Shown here one piece after another: positions 29,933 to 40,047 of a stretch of 64,000 bases of DNA. Below the pieces are notes generated by a model that made no database searches, was not told where the DNA came from, and saw only the letters and a list, made by a program, of their open reading frames with translations. Position numbers and translations under genes: made by a program. Origin of the DNA: Tritrichomonas musculus (Eukaryota > Parabasalia > Tritrichomonadida > Tritrichomonadidae); assembly GCA_039105265.1 (NCBI GenBank), contig JAPFFF010000047.1, positions 62,001-126,000 of the forward strand, written 5' to 3'. The stretch's first letter is position 1. Each line of letters begins with the position of its first letter.

Positions 29933-30721
29933 ATGACATCCGAAATAGCTAAAAATATTAATCTTATTGCTGAATTTTGTGGGAAGAGAGATATTAATTC
30001 ATTGGATAAAACTGAATTAAGAAATAAATATGGAATAGATCAAGTTGATGTCATGGTTCTTTTTGGTGGAAGCATTATTTGTGGAGGAGACATTTTAGCA
30101 GAAGGTATGAAGAACAAAATTGCTAAAAAATATATAATTGTTGGAGGAGCTGGTCATACTACAGAAGCTTTAAGAATAAAAATGCGTAATGCATATCCTG
30201 AAGTTGCTACAGAAGGTTTACCTGAAGCGGAAATTTTTCAGAATTACTTAAAAATGAAATATAATTTGCACGCTGATTATCTAGAATGTAAATCCACCAA
30301 TTGTGGAAATAATATTTCATATCTTTTGGATCTTTTAAAAAATAACAATATTACATGCAATTATATAATTATATCACAAGATGCAACAATGCAGTACAGA
30401 ATGGGAGCTTGTCTTCGTAAATTTGCCAATTTTACGATTATTAATTATGCAACATATACAGTAAAAGTAATCAACGACAATGGAAATTTGAAATTCAATG
30501 AATCTATATTAGGAATGTGGGATATGGAAAGATATATTACCTTATTAATGGGTGAAATCCCAAGGTTAACAGATGATGAGAATGGCTACGGACCTAAAGG
30601 TAAAAATTTTATTTCTCATGTTGATATCCCGGAGGAAATAAATAGAGCTTTCAATGAATTAAAAGTAGTCTACAGTGATAAAATTAGGGAAGCTAATCCG
30701 CTTTTCGCCACCAGGAAATAA
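29933..30721 (+). CDS. YdcF-like protein (DUF218 superfamily)
   Basis: The 262-residue protein matches E. coli YdcF (266 residues) over its whole length as I remember that sequence. Shared blocks include a GGxGHxT motif (VGGAGHTTEAL), STNCGNN, SQDATMQYR and, most strikingly, ERYITLLMGEIPRLTDDENG followed by YGPKGKNFISHVD near the end. YdcF binds S-adenosylmethionine and its reaction is unknown; related DUF218 proteins act in envelope metabolism of bacteria. There is no signal peptide or membrane segment, so it is presumably cytosolic. The closeness to a bacterial protein, including C-terminal details, points to lateral transfer. Base composition is now like the host. The ATG at 29933 is used; the stop overlaps TAAATA. 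Confidence 0.88.
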   Translation: MTSEIAKNINLIAEFCGKRDINSLDKTELRNKYGIDQVDVMVLFGGSIICGGDILAEGMKNKIAKKYIIVGGAGHTTEALRIKMRNAYPEVATEGLPEAEIFQNYLKMKYNLHADYLECKSTNCGNNISYLLDLLKNNNITCNYIIISQDATMQYRMGACLRKFANFTIINYATYTVKVINDNGNLKFNESILGMWDMERYITLLMGEIPRLTDDENGYGPKGKNFISHVDIPEEINRAFNELKVVYSDKIREANPLFATRK

Positions 30722-31002
30722 ATATGTAAATGTTTTTTATTAATTTAGTTGAAAATTTTATTATTTTTTAATCTATTGCTAAATAAAAATTATTGATGAT
30801 ATAAAAAAATTATTTTCAAGGATAATTTTCGACTATGTTTTAAACATTTTGGAACATTAAAATAAAATCATAATATCAAAATAAAATTCAAAAATAAATA
30901 TCAAGATGAAAGCATTTTAAAAAAATATCAAATGTCTTTCAATTTTTTCAATATGAACTCTCAAAATGTGAACATAATTCGAATTATGAATCAAGTTTAG
31001 AA

Positions 31003-33037
31003 ATGAAAATACCCATGAAGATGAAATCCGAGTACGATGATTACGAAGTTGACAAACTAATTGCGGAAAACACGCATTCAATTGTTGTATCAGCTCATAC
31101 AAAATCTGACAAAGTTGCCATTAAATGCATTCCACTAGATTGTTACAATCCAAACGAACCAGAAATCATGTTTGAAAAGAAGCATCCCCACATAATCAAA
31201 TTACTTGATTCATTTCAATATGATAATAATTTCTTCGCTATCGTCATGCCGCTTGCACAATATGACCTTGACGAGTACATCAAAAAAAGATTTTATTTGC
31301 CTGAAAATGAGGCAAAAAAAGTGATGGCAGACGCCCTTGACGCTGTCAAATTTCTGCATTTTGACGGAATTTGGCACAGAGACATCAAGCTCGAGAACAT
31401 GTTCGTGATGTCTGAGTCAGAGAGTGGCCCGTCGGTTGTGATTGGTGACTTTGGACTCGCGTGCAGCACCGAGTATGGGACAGTTGATGGTCCTGGCGTT
31501 GGAACAGACCAGTTTGCCGCGCCTGAGCTGATTGAGGTAGACTTCTCGATGAGGTACGACTGCAGATTCAAGGAGGAAACAAAGTGTTTGTTTTGGGAGG
31601 TGAAATTAATTGACCTATTTCTGTTTATCGTTGTTTTCGGCATTGTGAAAAAATCAAATCAAGCAAACAGAATGGAAGCAAAGCAAATCAAGCAAACAGA
31701 ATGGAAGCAAAGCAAATCAAACAAACAGAATGGAAGCAAAGCAAATCAAGCAAATAGAATGGAAGCAAAGCAAATCAAGCAAATAGAATGGAAACAAAGC
31801 AAATCAAGCAAATAGAATGGAAGCAAAGCAAATCAAACAAATAGAATGGAAGCAAAGCAAATCAAGCAAATAGAATGGAAACAAAGCAAATCAAGCAAAC
31901 AGAATGGAAGCAAAGCAAATCAAACAAACAGAATGGAAGCAAAGCAAATCAAGCAAACAGAATGGAAGCAAAGCAAATCAAACAAACAGAATGGAAGCAA
32001 AGCAAATCAAACAAACAGAATGGAAGCAAAGCAAATCAAGCAAATAGAATGGAAACAAAGCAAATCAAGCAAACAGAATGGAAGCAAAGCAAATCAAACA
32101 AACAGAATGGAAGCAAAGCAAATCAAGCAAACAGAATGGAAGCAAAGCAAATCAAACAAACAGAATGGAAGCAAAGCAAATCAAACAAACAGAATGGAAG
32201 CAAAGCAAATCAAACAAACAGAATGGAAGCAAAGCAAATCAAGCAAATAGAATGGAAGCAAAGCAAATCAAACAAATAGAATGGAAGCAAAGCAAATCAA
32301 GCAAATAGAATGGAAACAAAGCAAATCAAGCAAATAGAATGGAAGCAAAGCAAATCAAACAAATAGAATGGAAACAAAGCAAATCAAGCAAATAGAATGG
32401 AAGCAAAGCAAATCAAGCAAATAGAATGGAAATTAAGCAAATATTTGATTCAATATTTTCACTTAATTTCAAGTTAAAATGGAATCAAAAATGTATAAAC
32501 GAATGACTTTTAAAGTAAATCTGTTTTTTTCACCTCTTTTTCACAGCATTGATTGGTGCCGATAAGAACGACAGGCAGGACCAGGCCAGTTGGTTTTCAT
32601 TTCTTTTTTTCTTTTTGTTTTTCTAACATTCAGACACAAACAAGATTGACACGTGGAGTCTTGGCGTGGTTATGTTTTATATTCTGTGTGGTCGCCATCC
32701 GTTCTTGCTTGACGACAGCCAGCATCCTGCATATGACATATCTCGGCAGCTTGATGGAGATATCATTTTTGACTTTCATCCTTTTGATCCAGAAAAGCCC
32801 AATCCTTTTATAAATGATGTTTCTGAAGACGCAAAAGACTTGATAATGCATATGATTTGTGCTGATCCTGACGATAGATATACAATTGCTCAAGCACAGA
32901 GCCATTGTTGGTTTGATGATTATGCCCCTGATAATATTGATAATAGTGATAATAGCAGTATTGGTGATGATACAAAGGAATATGTGTCTGGTGAGATTGT
33001 TTCAAATATTAGTATTTTTATAAATTTACATATATAA
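31003..33037 (+). CDS. CAMK/AGC-like protein kinase interrupted by a minisatellite
   Basis: The first part (31003-31609) codes for kinase subdomains II-VIII: KVAIKCIP with the ATP lysine, HRDIKLENM, IGDFGLA and FAAPELIE. The glycine loop is not recognisable (IAENTHSIVVSA). The frame then leaves kinase sequence and enters a 29-bp tandem array. Subdomains IX-XI resume at about 32636 (NKIDTWSLGVVMFYILCG, then DPDDRYTIAQAQSH) and run to a stop at 33037. The DFG, HRD and APE motifs are intact, so the halves look functional if joined. The 1-kb interruption falls between APE and DxWSLG. It may be a very large intron (possible 3' site CTAACATTCAG at 32625-32635) or an insertion that killed the gene. 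Confidence 0.7.
31671..32424 (+). repeat. Minisatellite, 26 tandem copies of 29 bp
   Basis: The unit begins AATGGAAGCAAAGCAAATCA. It runs from 31671 to 32424, exactly 754 bp or 26 x 29, with partial units on both sides and no insertion or deletion. Differences are a few recurrent transitions (CAG/TAG, AAGC/AAAC, GAAGC/GAAAC). Since 29 is not a multiple of 3, the frame rotates through all three frames; most of the array is open in each of them (a 29-residue super-repeat), and the TAG variants end individual frames. Confidence 0.95.
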
Positions 33038-33178
33038 TGATATATGAAAAAGAATTATTATGTTGTTCATATTTATGAATATATTTTGGTCTGCATACTA
33101 TTAGTTTCTTGGATATGATAATTTTCGAAAATGAAAATAAATTTATTAAATATTAATATTTTTTTTTTTTAAAAAGAA

Positions 33179-33253
33179 AGCGATGTGGAACAGTTGGTTT
33201 AGTTCGTGAGGCTCATAACCTCAAGGTCGGTGGTTCGAGTCCACTCATCGCTC
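33179..33253 (+). tRNA. tRNA-Met (CAT)
   Basis: A full cloverleaf can be drawn. The acceptor is AGCGATG/CATCGCT (7 bp), the D-stem GAAC/GTTC and the anticodon stem TGAGG/CCTCA. The loop is CTCATAA with anticodon CAT; the T-stem is GGTGG/CCACT around TTCGAGT. Conserved U8, A14, G18-G19, A21, U33 and TTC are present. The A1-U72 pair is typical of eukaryotic initiators. However, T54 (TTCGAGT) and the anticodon stem without three consecutive G-C pairs argue for the elongator. No intron. Confidence 0.92.
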
Positions 33254-33258
33254 TTTTT
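33254..33258 (+). terminator. RNA polymerase III terminator
   Basis: A run of five T directly after the tRNA discriminator base, the normal Pol III stop signal. Confidence 0.8.
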
Positions 33259-33634
33259 ATTTTCTTTATTTTTTTCGATTCTATATGATCAATATCATTT
33301 ACATTCTTATCATTGGATTTTATATAATTTTAAGTAATAATTTGTGGATTTGTTTTTTAAAAACAGAGTCAGAATGTTTTTTTAAAAATCAATTATTTCT
33401 AAAAAAATCATTAATGATTTTAAAAGCGAAATGAATCTAAAAATGAAATTATAAAACCGTTTCTGTATTAACTGCAATTTTATCTGATGTAATTAATGAT
33501 TTAAAGAAAAGATATATCCTAAAACTAATATTTTATATAAACTTTTTTTGAAACAAAAAAAGTTTTTTGATCTCAAATTATTTAAATGATTATGTGGTTT
33601 TTGAAAAGAACTTTTTCTGTGTAGATAATAGAAA
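33259..33634. other. AT-rich intergenic DNA
   Basis: Nothing recognised between the tRNA and the next gene. Confidence 0.5.
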
Positions 33635-34096
33635 ATGTGTAAAGAGACTGACGAGAATAGCGAGCCTGATAAACAGTCAAAAAGCAAGGCACACAAAACG
33701 AAAAGCAAAATAGACAAAAATGTAGAAAAAATTGAAAGTAATCCAGAAGAACATTCAAAGCCCGCCAATTTATCGAATCCAGATGAAACAGAAAATGGAA
33801 ACTCAAATAAAAAGTCAAACGAAGCGGATAATGAGAAAAATCATGTTGAAAACTCTCATAGTAGTACATATTCAGAAGAGGAGGAGGAAGAAGAATATTC
33901 CTCTCAGAGAGTATCAAAGTCTAAAAAACACCGTAAGTCTCATTTGCCTTCACCTTCAGTTACAAATATTACGGCAAGAGAAGCTAATGATGAAGATGAT
34001 ATAGATTATACGCCAATACCCAGCTCTTATGCTGGAAGTTACTCCTCAAACTTTAATGATCCAAACTATTCAGGTTCTTATACGCAAGACTATTAA
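33635..34096 (+). CDS. Disordered low-complexity hypothetical protein
   Basis: The 153-residue protein starts at ATG 33635 and is almost wholly polar: Lys/Ser/Glu/Asn-rich, with an acidic run (SEEEEEEEYSS) near residue 85 followed by a basic SKSKKHRKSH patch, and a Tyr/Ser/Asn-rich tail. There are no membrane segments or folded-domain motifs. The steady use of Ser, Lys and Glu codons and the clear ATG and stop make a real gene likely. Such mixed-charge tails occur in nuclear and splicing-related proteins, but no function can be assigned. Confidence 0.5.
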   Translation: MCKETDENSEPDKQSKSKAHKTKSKIDKNVEKIESNPEEHSKPANLSNPDETENGNSNKKSNEADNEKNHVENSHSSTYSEEEEEEEYSSQRVSKSKKHRKSHLPSPSVTNITAREANDEDDIDYTPIPSSYAGSYSSNFNDPNYSGSYTQDY

Positions 34097-35341
34097 TATT
34101 CAACTATATTTATATTATGGGTATTTGATTTTTTATGACTCTTTCTTTCTGGTCGATTTTTTATCATTGTCTCAAAATTACAATGCTAATTTTTATACAT
34201 ATTTTCATTGTAATTTTGATCATATTTTTTATGTAGTATTAAAAAAAAAATGAACATTATCAGGAATTGGATATTGTTTGCAAATAAAAATTAAATGCAT
34301 AAAAATCTTTCATGCTTTATTAGTTTCTATCCATAGATATGTATAGAGATGTAAAAACAAATTTCATTTATCATAGTAAAAGTTCCACTTTTTCTGTGGA
34401 AAAGTGAATATAATATATTAGATGAAACTTTTTCAATGTATATGATTTTTAATTTTGTATAACAACGTTATATATATCTTAAAAAAAGAAAATGGCGCAT
34501 TTTAAATATTTCATCATACCCTTGAATTTAGGGTTGGAATATCTGTCACTTTCATATTGCTTATTGTTAGTGTGATTTTATCATGAATGGATAATTATGA
34601 TTGTATCATTAAATTCTATGCTTAATTTTTTTATTTTTTATATTAAAATATTGCAATTTAATAAATCTTTTAATATTGTTAAAATGTATAAATATGATAT
34701 ATTATTATTTTAATATATATAATTATAAAAATTATATGATAAAATCTAATATCTTTCTATGATAAAATAGTTTGTAATATTTGATAGATAATTCAAAAAG
34801 TTTTATTGAAACAACTTTTTGAAAGAAGAATAAATTTTTCTTTTTTATTCTTATATATTGAAGCAAAATCATTTTTCATTTTATTTTAATATTTTTTTAA
34901 AGTAATTACATATTTTTTAGAAAAACAAAAAATTGAAAATCTTAATATGACAAATGATTTTTCAATTTATGGTTTATTAAATATATTTTATCTGTTGAAA
35001 TGCAAAAAAAATCAAATTAATGACTGATTGAGGAAATTATGATACCCAAATTTTGTCATAAAATTAAAAATTTTATGACATAAATGTTTGTTATATATAT
35101 AAGTGCCAGATAAATATGATAAGTAATCTTTGTTTCAAGATTGAGAAACACAAAAAAGTAATTTAAATGATAAATGAGAAGCAATATTCAGATTTCAAAC
35201 CTATTTTCATTATCCAAAAATAGATCATGAATGCTTTCTTTAGCATTATTCATTTTTATTCTTTATATATATAAAAATAATTATGTTAATTGTAATAGAT
35301 AAATAAGTTTTTCAAGTCATTTTATAAAAAAAAATAATTAA
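34097..35341. other. AT-rich intergenic DNA, about 1.2 kb
   Basis: No supported gene or repeat was seen between two convergent genes. Confidence 0.5.
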
Positions 35342-38104
35342 TCAAGCTTTTACAAAATTTGTTTCTGCTGGTAAAACATTAATTCTAATATCAGTGCAAG
35401 ATGAAAAATCTGTTATTTGTATCAATGAAGAACAATCTTTGAAGGCCCAATTTCCAATTTGATGCGCAGATTCAGGCATTTCAAAATGATTCAAAGAAGA
35501 GCATTTGTAAAAGGCGCAAATTCCAATTGCCGAAATATTCGAAGGCAATCTTATATGTATCAATGATGAACAACCGCAAAATGTTCCCTCTTCAATCTCA
35601 GTAACATTTGAAGGATCATCGAAAGAAATCTTTTCCAACGATGAGCACACGCCGAACGCATAGCTTCCAATTGAGTTAACGGAAGAAGGGATTGACACTT
35701 GCTTTAATGATGAGCAGCCATTGAAAGCGAAATCGCAAATCTTTGTCACTGAAGAAGGAATGGTTAAATTAGTCAATGACGAGCAACGGCAAAAAGCTGA
35801 TCTTTTAATTTCAGTCACTGAAGAAGGAATAGATATTTCTCTCAAATTAGAGCATCCTTCAAAAGTGCTCCTTTCAATCATTGTAATGGAGGAAGGAATC
35901 GTAATTCGCTCGAGTGAAGAGCAGCCACAAAAAGCATTCTCGCCGATGTCAGTGACTGATGAAGGAATTTCAATTTTGTTTAATGATGAGCAGCCACTAA
36001 AAGCTTGCTGAGCGATTTCAGTGACAGATGAAGGAATTGTCACGTTTGTTAATGATGAACAGTTCTGGAAAACGCCTTGGCCAATTAAAGAGACTCGTGA
36101 AGGAATTGTCACTTCACGTAATGATTTGCACTCGCCAAAAGTGAATTTTTTGATCTCTCTTTGAGACGAAAGATTTGTGATTTTCGTCAACGATGAGCAT
36201 CCATAAAAAGCGCCCTTTTTGATGGTCATTACTGAGGCAGGAATTGTTACTTCCTTTAAAGACGAGCAGCCATAAAAAGCATAACCTTCGATGTGGAACA
36301 CTGACGAAGGAATTTCAATTTCACTCAATGAAAGGCAGTTCATGAAAGCTCCTTTGCTAATTATATTTATTGTTGGATTAAGTGTGATCTTATTCAATAG
36401 AAAACATTTTTGGAATGCGCATTTGCCAATTTCAGTGATGGTTGAAGGAATTGATTTGAATTCCAACTTTTTGCATCCAGAGAAAGCAAAGTCTCCAAGT
36501 GAAACAACAGATGGAGGAATTGATATTTCAGTCAATGAAAAACAGTCTATAAAAGCACACTCGCCAATCGATGAAACAAGAGGAGGAATGTTTATTTTCC
36601 TCAGTGATGAGCAGTCAGTGAATGTATAGCTTTCAATTTTATCTAAATTTGGAGGCAGTTCAATTTCAGTCAATGATGAACAAGCGCAAAAAGCGCAATG
36701 TTTAATTGTAACAACTGAAGGAGGAATATTTATTTCATTCAATGATGAACATTCAGCGAAAGCACACTCTCCAATTGAAGTAACACTATTAGGAATCACA
36801 ACTTTCGTCAATGAGGAGCATCCATGAAAAGAACTGTCTCCAATTGAAGTAACACCGTCAGGAATAACTACTTGTTTCAATGAAGAACATCCTTTGAATG
36901 CTTCAGGAAATATTTTCGTCGTTGAAGAAGGAATTGTAATTTCTGTCAATGATGAACATCCTTCAAAAAGAGAGCAATTAAGATCAACTCCTTCGGAAGG
37001 CAAAGTCACGCTTTTCAATTGTGTGCAATTAATGAAACATTGATCTAAAACTTCATGAACAGAAGAAGGAATCTTTATCTCTTGTAATGATGAACAATCT
37101 CTAAATACTACCATCCCAATTTGAATGAGAGATGAAGGCTCTTCAAATATAACTTCTCTAAGTCTAGTGCATCCATTGAACGCTCCTTCATCGATGCTAA
37201 CAATAGAAGAAGGAATTCTTATACTTGTCAATGAAGTGCAATTATCAAAGGTGTATCTTTCAATCTTTGTTAAAGAAGGAGGAATTACTATTTCTGACAA
37301 TGATGAGCATCCTTCAAAAGCACTATTACCAAGATATTTAATAGAGTTTGGATCTTCAAACTTTACGGAAATCAATGAGCTACATTCAATGAAAGCTTGT
37401 GTTCGGATCTCTTTTACTGAAGAAGGAATTGTTATTTCTTCAAGTAAGTTGCATTTTTCGAAGGCACCATAATCAATTATTGTCACTGAATCAGGAATTT
37501 GAATACTTTTCAATGCTTGGCAAGTGCTGAAAACGCTAGATTTGATTAGTTTTAGGTCAGGAAGTTCAATTTTATTCAATGAATAACAGTAGGAAAAAGC
37601 AAAAACGCCAATTTCAGTGACAGAATAAGGTATGTCTATATGACTCAAACTAATGCATCCGCTGAAAGCTTCATCTCCTATTGAAGTGATTGTTGAAGGA
37701 AGGCTTACTGCACTCAATGACTCGCAATCCTTGAAAGTTTCACTTTCAATCGAACAAATGAAAAAAGGAATATTTATCTTCTTCATATTAATACAGCCAA
37801 GAAAGGCACCTTCTTCAATGCGTGTAATTGAATCTATATTTATGCGTTCAAGTGATGAACAGTAGCTGAATGCATATTTTTTAATAACTTCAACAGTGGA
37901 AGGAATCACTATTTCTCTCAATGCTGTGCAATGACTGAAAGCTTCTTCACTAATTACTCTGTTGCAGGGAGGTATTACGATACGAGTCAGTTTAGAGCAG
38001 AAATAGAAAGTTTTATTAATGATCTGAGTTTCAGGAATTGATAATAAATATTTAACTGTCTCCATATTATTTTCTTTAGCAGCAAAACGTAATGCAGTAT
38101 AATT
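35342..38104 (-). CDS. BspA-like TpLRR tract joined to an ankyrin repeat (3' part of a fusion gene)
   Basis: From about 38104 leftwards the frame opens with an ankyrin helix pair (NYTALRFAAKENN, METVKYLLS) and passes without a stop into more than 35 BspA/TpLRR units of 23 residues, such as SSVTEIAQQAFSGCSSLNKI. It ends at 35342 with a non-LRR tail (RINVLPAETNFVKA). No signal peptide or membrane segment is present. The METVKYLLS Met at 38065 is inside the ankyrin helix and so is not a natural start. This shows that the open frame continues the gene upstream (38216-39301) across a spacer of about 110 bp. BspA tracts usually mediate adhesion or binding; joining one to DUF3447-ankyrin is unusual. 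All LRR units look intact. Confidence 0.85.
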   Translation of the reverse strand, partial: NYTALRFAAKENNMETVKYLLSIPETQIINKTFYFCSKLTRIVIPPCNRVISEEAFSHCTALREIVIPSTVEVIKKYAFSYCSSLERINIDSITRIEEGAFLGCINMKKINIPFFICSIESETFKDCESLSAVSLPSTITSIGDEAFSGCISLSHIDIPYSVTEIGVFAFSYCYSLNKIELPDLKLIKSSVFSTCQALKSIQIPDSVTIIDYGAFEKCNLLEEITIPSSVKEIRTQAFIECSSLISVKFEDPNSIKYLGNSAFEGCSSLSEIVIPPSLTKIERYTFDNCTSLTSIRIPSSIVSIDEGAFNGCTRLREVIFEEPSSLIQIGMVVFRDCSSLQEIKIPSSVHEVLDQCFINCTQLKSVTLPSEGVDLNCSLFEGCSSLTEITIPSSTTKIFPEAFKGCSSLKQVVIPDGVTSIGDSSFHGCSSLTKVVIPNSVTSIGECAFAECSSLNEINIPPSVVTIKHCAFCACSSLTEIELPPNLDKIESYTFTDCSSLRKINIPPLVSSIGECAFIDCFSLTEISIPPSVVSLGDFAFSGCKKLEFKSIPSTITEIGKCAFQKCFLLNKITLNPTINIISKGAFMNCLSLSEIEIPSSVFHIEGYAFYGCSSLKEVTIPASVMTIKKGAFYGCSSLTKITNLSSQREIKKFTFGECKSLREVTIPSRVSLIGQGVFQNCSSLTNVTIPSSVTEIAQQAFSGCSSLNKIEIPSSVTDIGENAFCGCSSLERITIPSSITMIERSTFEGCSNLREISIPSSVTEIKRSAFCRCSSLTNLTIPSSVTKICDFAFNGCSSLKQVSIPSSVNSIGSYAFGVCSSLEKISFDDPSNVTEIEEGTFCGCSSLIHIRLPSNISAIGICAFYKCSSLNHFEMPESAHQIGNWAFKDCSSLIQITDFSSCTDIRINVLPAETNFVKA

Positions 38105-38215
38105 AAAAAAATAAAAAATAAAATTGACTCATTAAATTTTTTGTTTTGGAATTCCATTTAAAAAGTTTTACTTTTTGAATGTCATTTAAAATTTCAATAT
38201 AAAACTTTTTCTATA
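38105..38215 (-). other. Spacer interrupting an ankyrin repeat
   Basis: A 111-bp AT-rich stretch between the DLNAK end and the NYTAL start of one ankyrin repeat. It includes TTGAAATTTTAAATGACATT-like units that recall the long spacers at 59-64 kb. Stops occur in frame. No GTAYGT or ACTAACACACAG splice motif was found. Confidence 0.6.
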
Positions 38216-39301
38216 TTAAAAACAATATTTTAAAATTTTTGCATTTAAATCGATATGACCTTTTTTTAAAAGAAACTTGACAGTATCTAAATAATTGTAC
38301 TTGGATGAATAAAGGTAATAAAGAGCAAGTTGACTCTCTGTCATTTCTGGTAAATACAAAAAGTTAGCATAATGAAAACAATTGTCAATGATGTCGTCGT
38401 CAAATTTGTAATTATTGTTTAAATAGTCAGCAATATTATTTTGATGACTTTTTATTGCTTCAGTAAGAATAATTGTTTTTCCATCAATTTCTTCAATTTT
38501 TTCTTCAAATAAATGAATTGTTTTTGGATTTCCAGAGTGCATTGAAAAAGTCAAAATTGAATGAGGTATTTCAATTTTTGTGAGTAAATATTTTATGATT
38601 TTGTTTGATCCGTAAAATGCTGCATATTCCATTATATCTGTGCTTTTGTATAAAATTGGATTTGTCTCAAAAATTGATGGTTTGATTTTCAATGATGAAA
38701 TTTCAATTTCTGTTAAATTTAAAAAAGTGACAAATTCTTGAATTGAGTCATTTCGAATAATCTTGCAAATTTCTGAATCATTGACTCCATTTTGCCTTTT
38801 CTCGTCAAAATTTGTGAAGATATCTGGATCATTTTGACACATTGTATTTTCAATATCTCTTATCTTATCTTCGTTATAAAAAGATTTAAGTTCGGGATGA
38901 AAATAATATTTATGTTCGACGCTTAACTTGTCGAAAACGTCCTGATCAACTTTCATTATTTGGTTTTTGATAAGGATAAAAAGAATCAACTTGCATTTTT
39001 GAAATATTCTGTAGATTTTTAGATTTGTGAAAGATGACATAATATATTTTTTAAGATATAAGATAATTTGCTCTATCTTATTGAAAAATAAAGAGTTTCG
39101 ATGGCATTCGTTCGTTATATTTGTTAATAAGGTGCATACATCTTTTAGGTCTTCTTTTTTTTTTTTTTGGAGATTTAGATTATTGTTAAAAAAGCTAGTT
39201 AGTTGAATGTATCCAATATTATCATGATTTAAGTTTTCAATGAACAGCAAAATTTGATTTTGGATTTCTCTTTTTTGCATGAAATATCTTTGAGTTTCCA
39301 T
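38216..39301 (-). CDS. DUF3447-type ankyrin N-terminal part of the same gene
   Basis: The ATG at 39301 starts a 361-codon frame with the same N-terminal family as the gene at 12757-13920. Shared features include ECHRNSLFFNKIEQII, SEICKIIRNDSIQEF and SIFETNPILY, then ankyrin-like helices ending in DTVKFLLKKGHIDLNAK, after which the frame stops (ILKYCF). The next ankyrin half begins 110 bp further on at NYTALRF. So the gene is cut between DLNAK and TAL, the same place where spacers cut the ankyrin repeats in the other two ankyrin genes. Together the two parts span 35342-39301 and would give a protein of about 1280 residues. Confidence 0.75.
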   Translation of the reverse strand: METQRYFMQKREIQNQILLFIENLNHDNIGYIQLTSFFNNNLNLQKKKKEDLKDVCTLLTNITNECHRNSLFFNKIEQIILYLKKYIMSSFTNLKIYRIFQKCKLILFILIKNQIMKVDQDVFDKLSVEHKYYFHPELKSFYNEDKIRDIENTMCQNDPDIFTNFDEKRQNGVNDSEICKIIRNDSIQEFVTFLNLTEIEISSLKIKPSIFETNPILYKSTDIMEYAAFYGSNKIIKYLLTKIEIPHSILTFSMHSGNPKTIHLFEEKIEEIDGKTIILTEAIKSHQNNIADYLNNNYKFDDDIIDNCFHYANFLYLPEMTESQLALYYLYSSKYNYLDTVKFLLKKGHIDLNAKILKYCF

Positions 39302-40047
39302 TGAGTTTAGTGATGTTATTTATTTTGCAAATTAAAATTTTTGAAAAAATTCGAAAAATTTTATCAAATTTTACAAAAATTTTTAATTTTTAGACTAAAA
39401 ATTTTATCATCTCTAAATTTTGGAGAGGTATAGCTACATTAAAAAGTGGATGAATAGATAATATAATATATATAATAAGCATTATAATTTTCTATATATT
39501 ACTGGTATTATTCATGTAACATAAAGTTGAAAAAATCAATTTTATTCAAGTCGTTTTTTGAATGAACTCAAAAAGTTCAATTTGATTAAAAATATTAAAA
39601 TTTTAGGGGGACGTTTCAAAAGTTCATAAATTGACCTATTGTTTATAAATGAATGATCGAAATCAATTCAAAATTTAAAAACGAAATAATATTTTATAAG
39701 ATCAAAATAAAAAAAAAAAAAAAGACTTAACAAAATATTTGTAAAACGAAGAAAAATAAAGTTGTGCGAGGGGAAAAAAACATTCTTTTTTATCAAAAAG
39801 TCACGTACTTTTTAGTGTTTTTTATTTCCTTTTTAAAGCATATCTATTAGGCTTGTTATTCTCCATTTCTCGAGATCGATTTCAGAGATCACGAAATTTT
39901 TTTCTCAGCTTTTGATATCAGAATTTAAAATTAAACTTTTTGATAAATATTATTATCTATTGTTTTAAATCGTTGAATAATTCATTGAGTTATTTCAATT
40001 TTAATAATTTTGCTATAATTGAAAAAGTTATAAACATCTATTTTTTA
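39302..40047. other. AT-rich intergenic DNA
   Basis: Nothing recognised apart from A runs near 39710. Confidence 0.5.

Noticed and set aside
31846-32308. Several overlapping Lys/Gln/Asn-rich proteins
   Set aside because: They are the same 29-bp minisatellite read in different frames.
33493-33917. Two minus-strand hydrophobic frames
   Set aside because: They lie antisense to the Lys/Glu/Ser-rich gene at 33635; Lys and Glu codons read backwards give Phe and Leu.
35721-37865. Plus-strand open frames of 70-115 codons
   Set aside because: They are antisense shadows of the 23-residue LRR repeats of the minus-strand gene and share its period.
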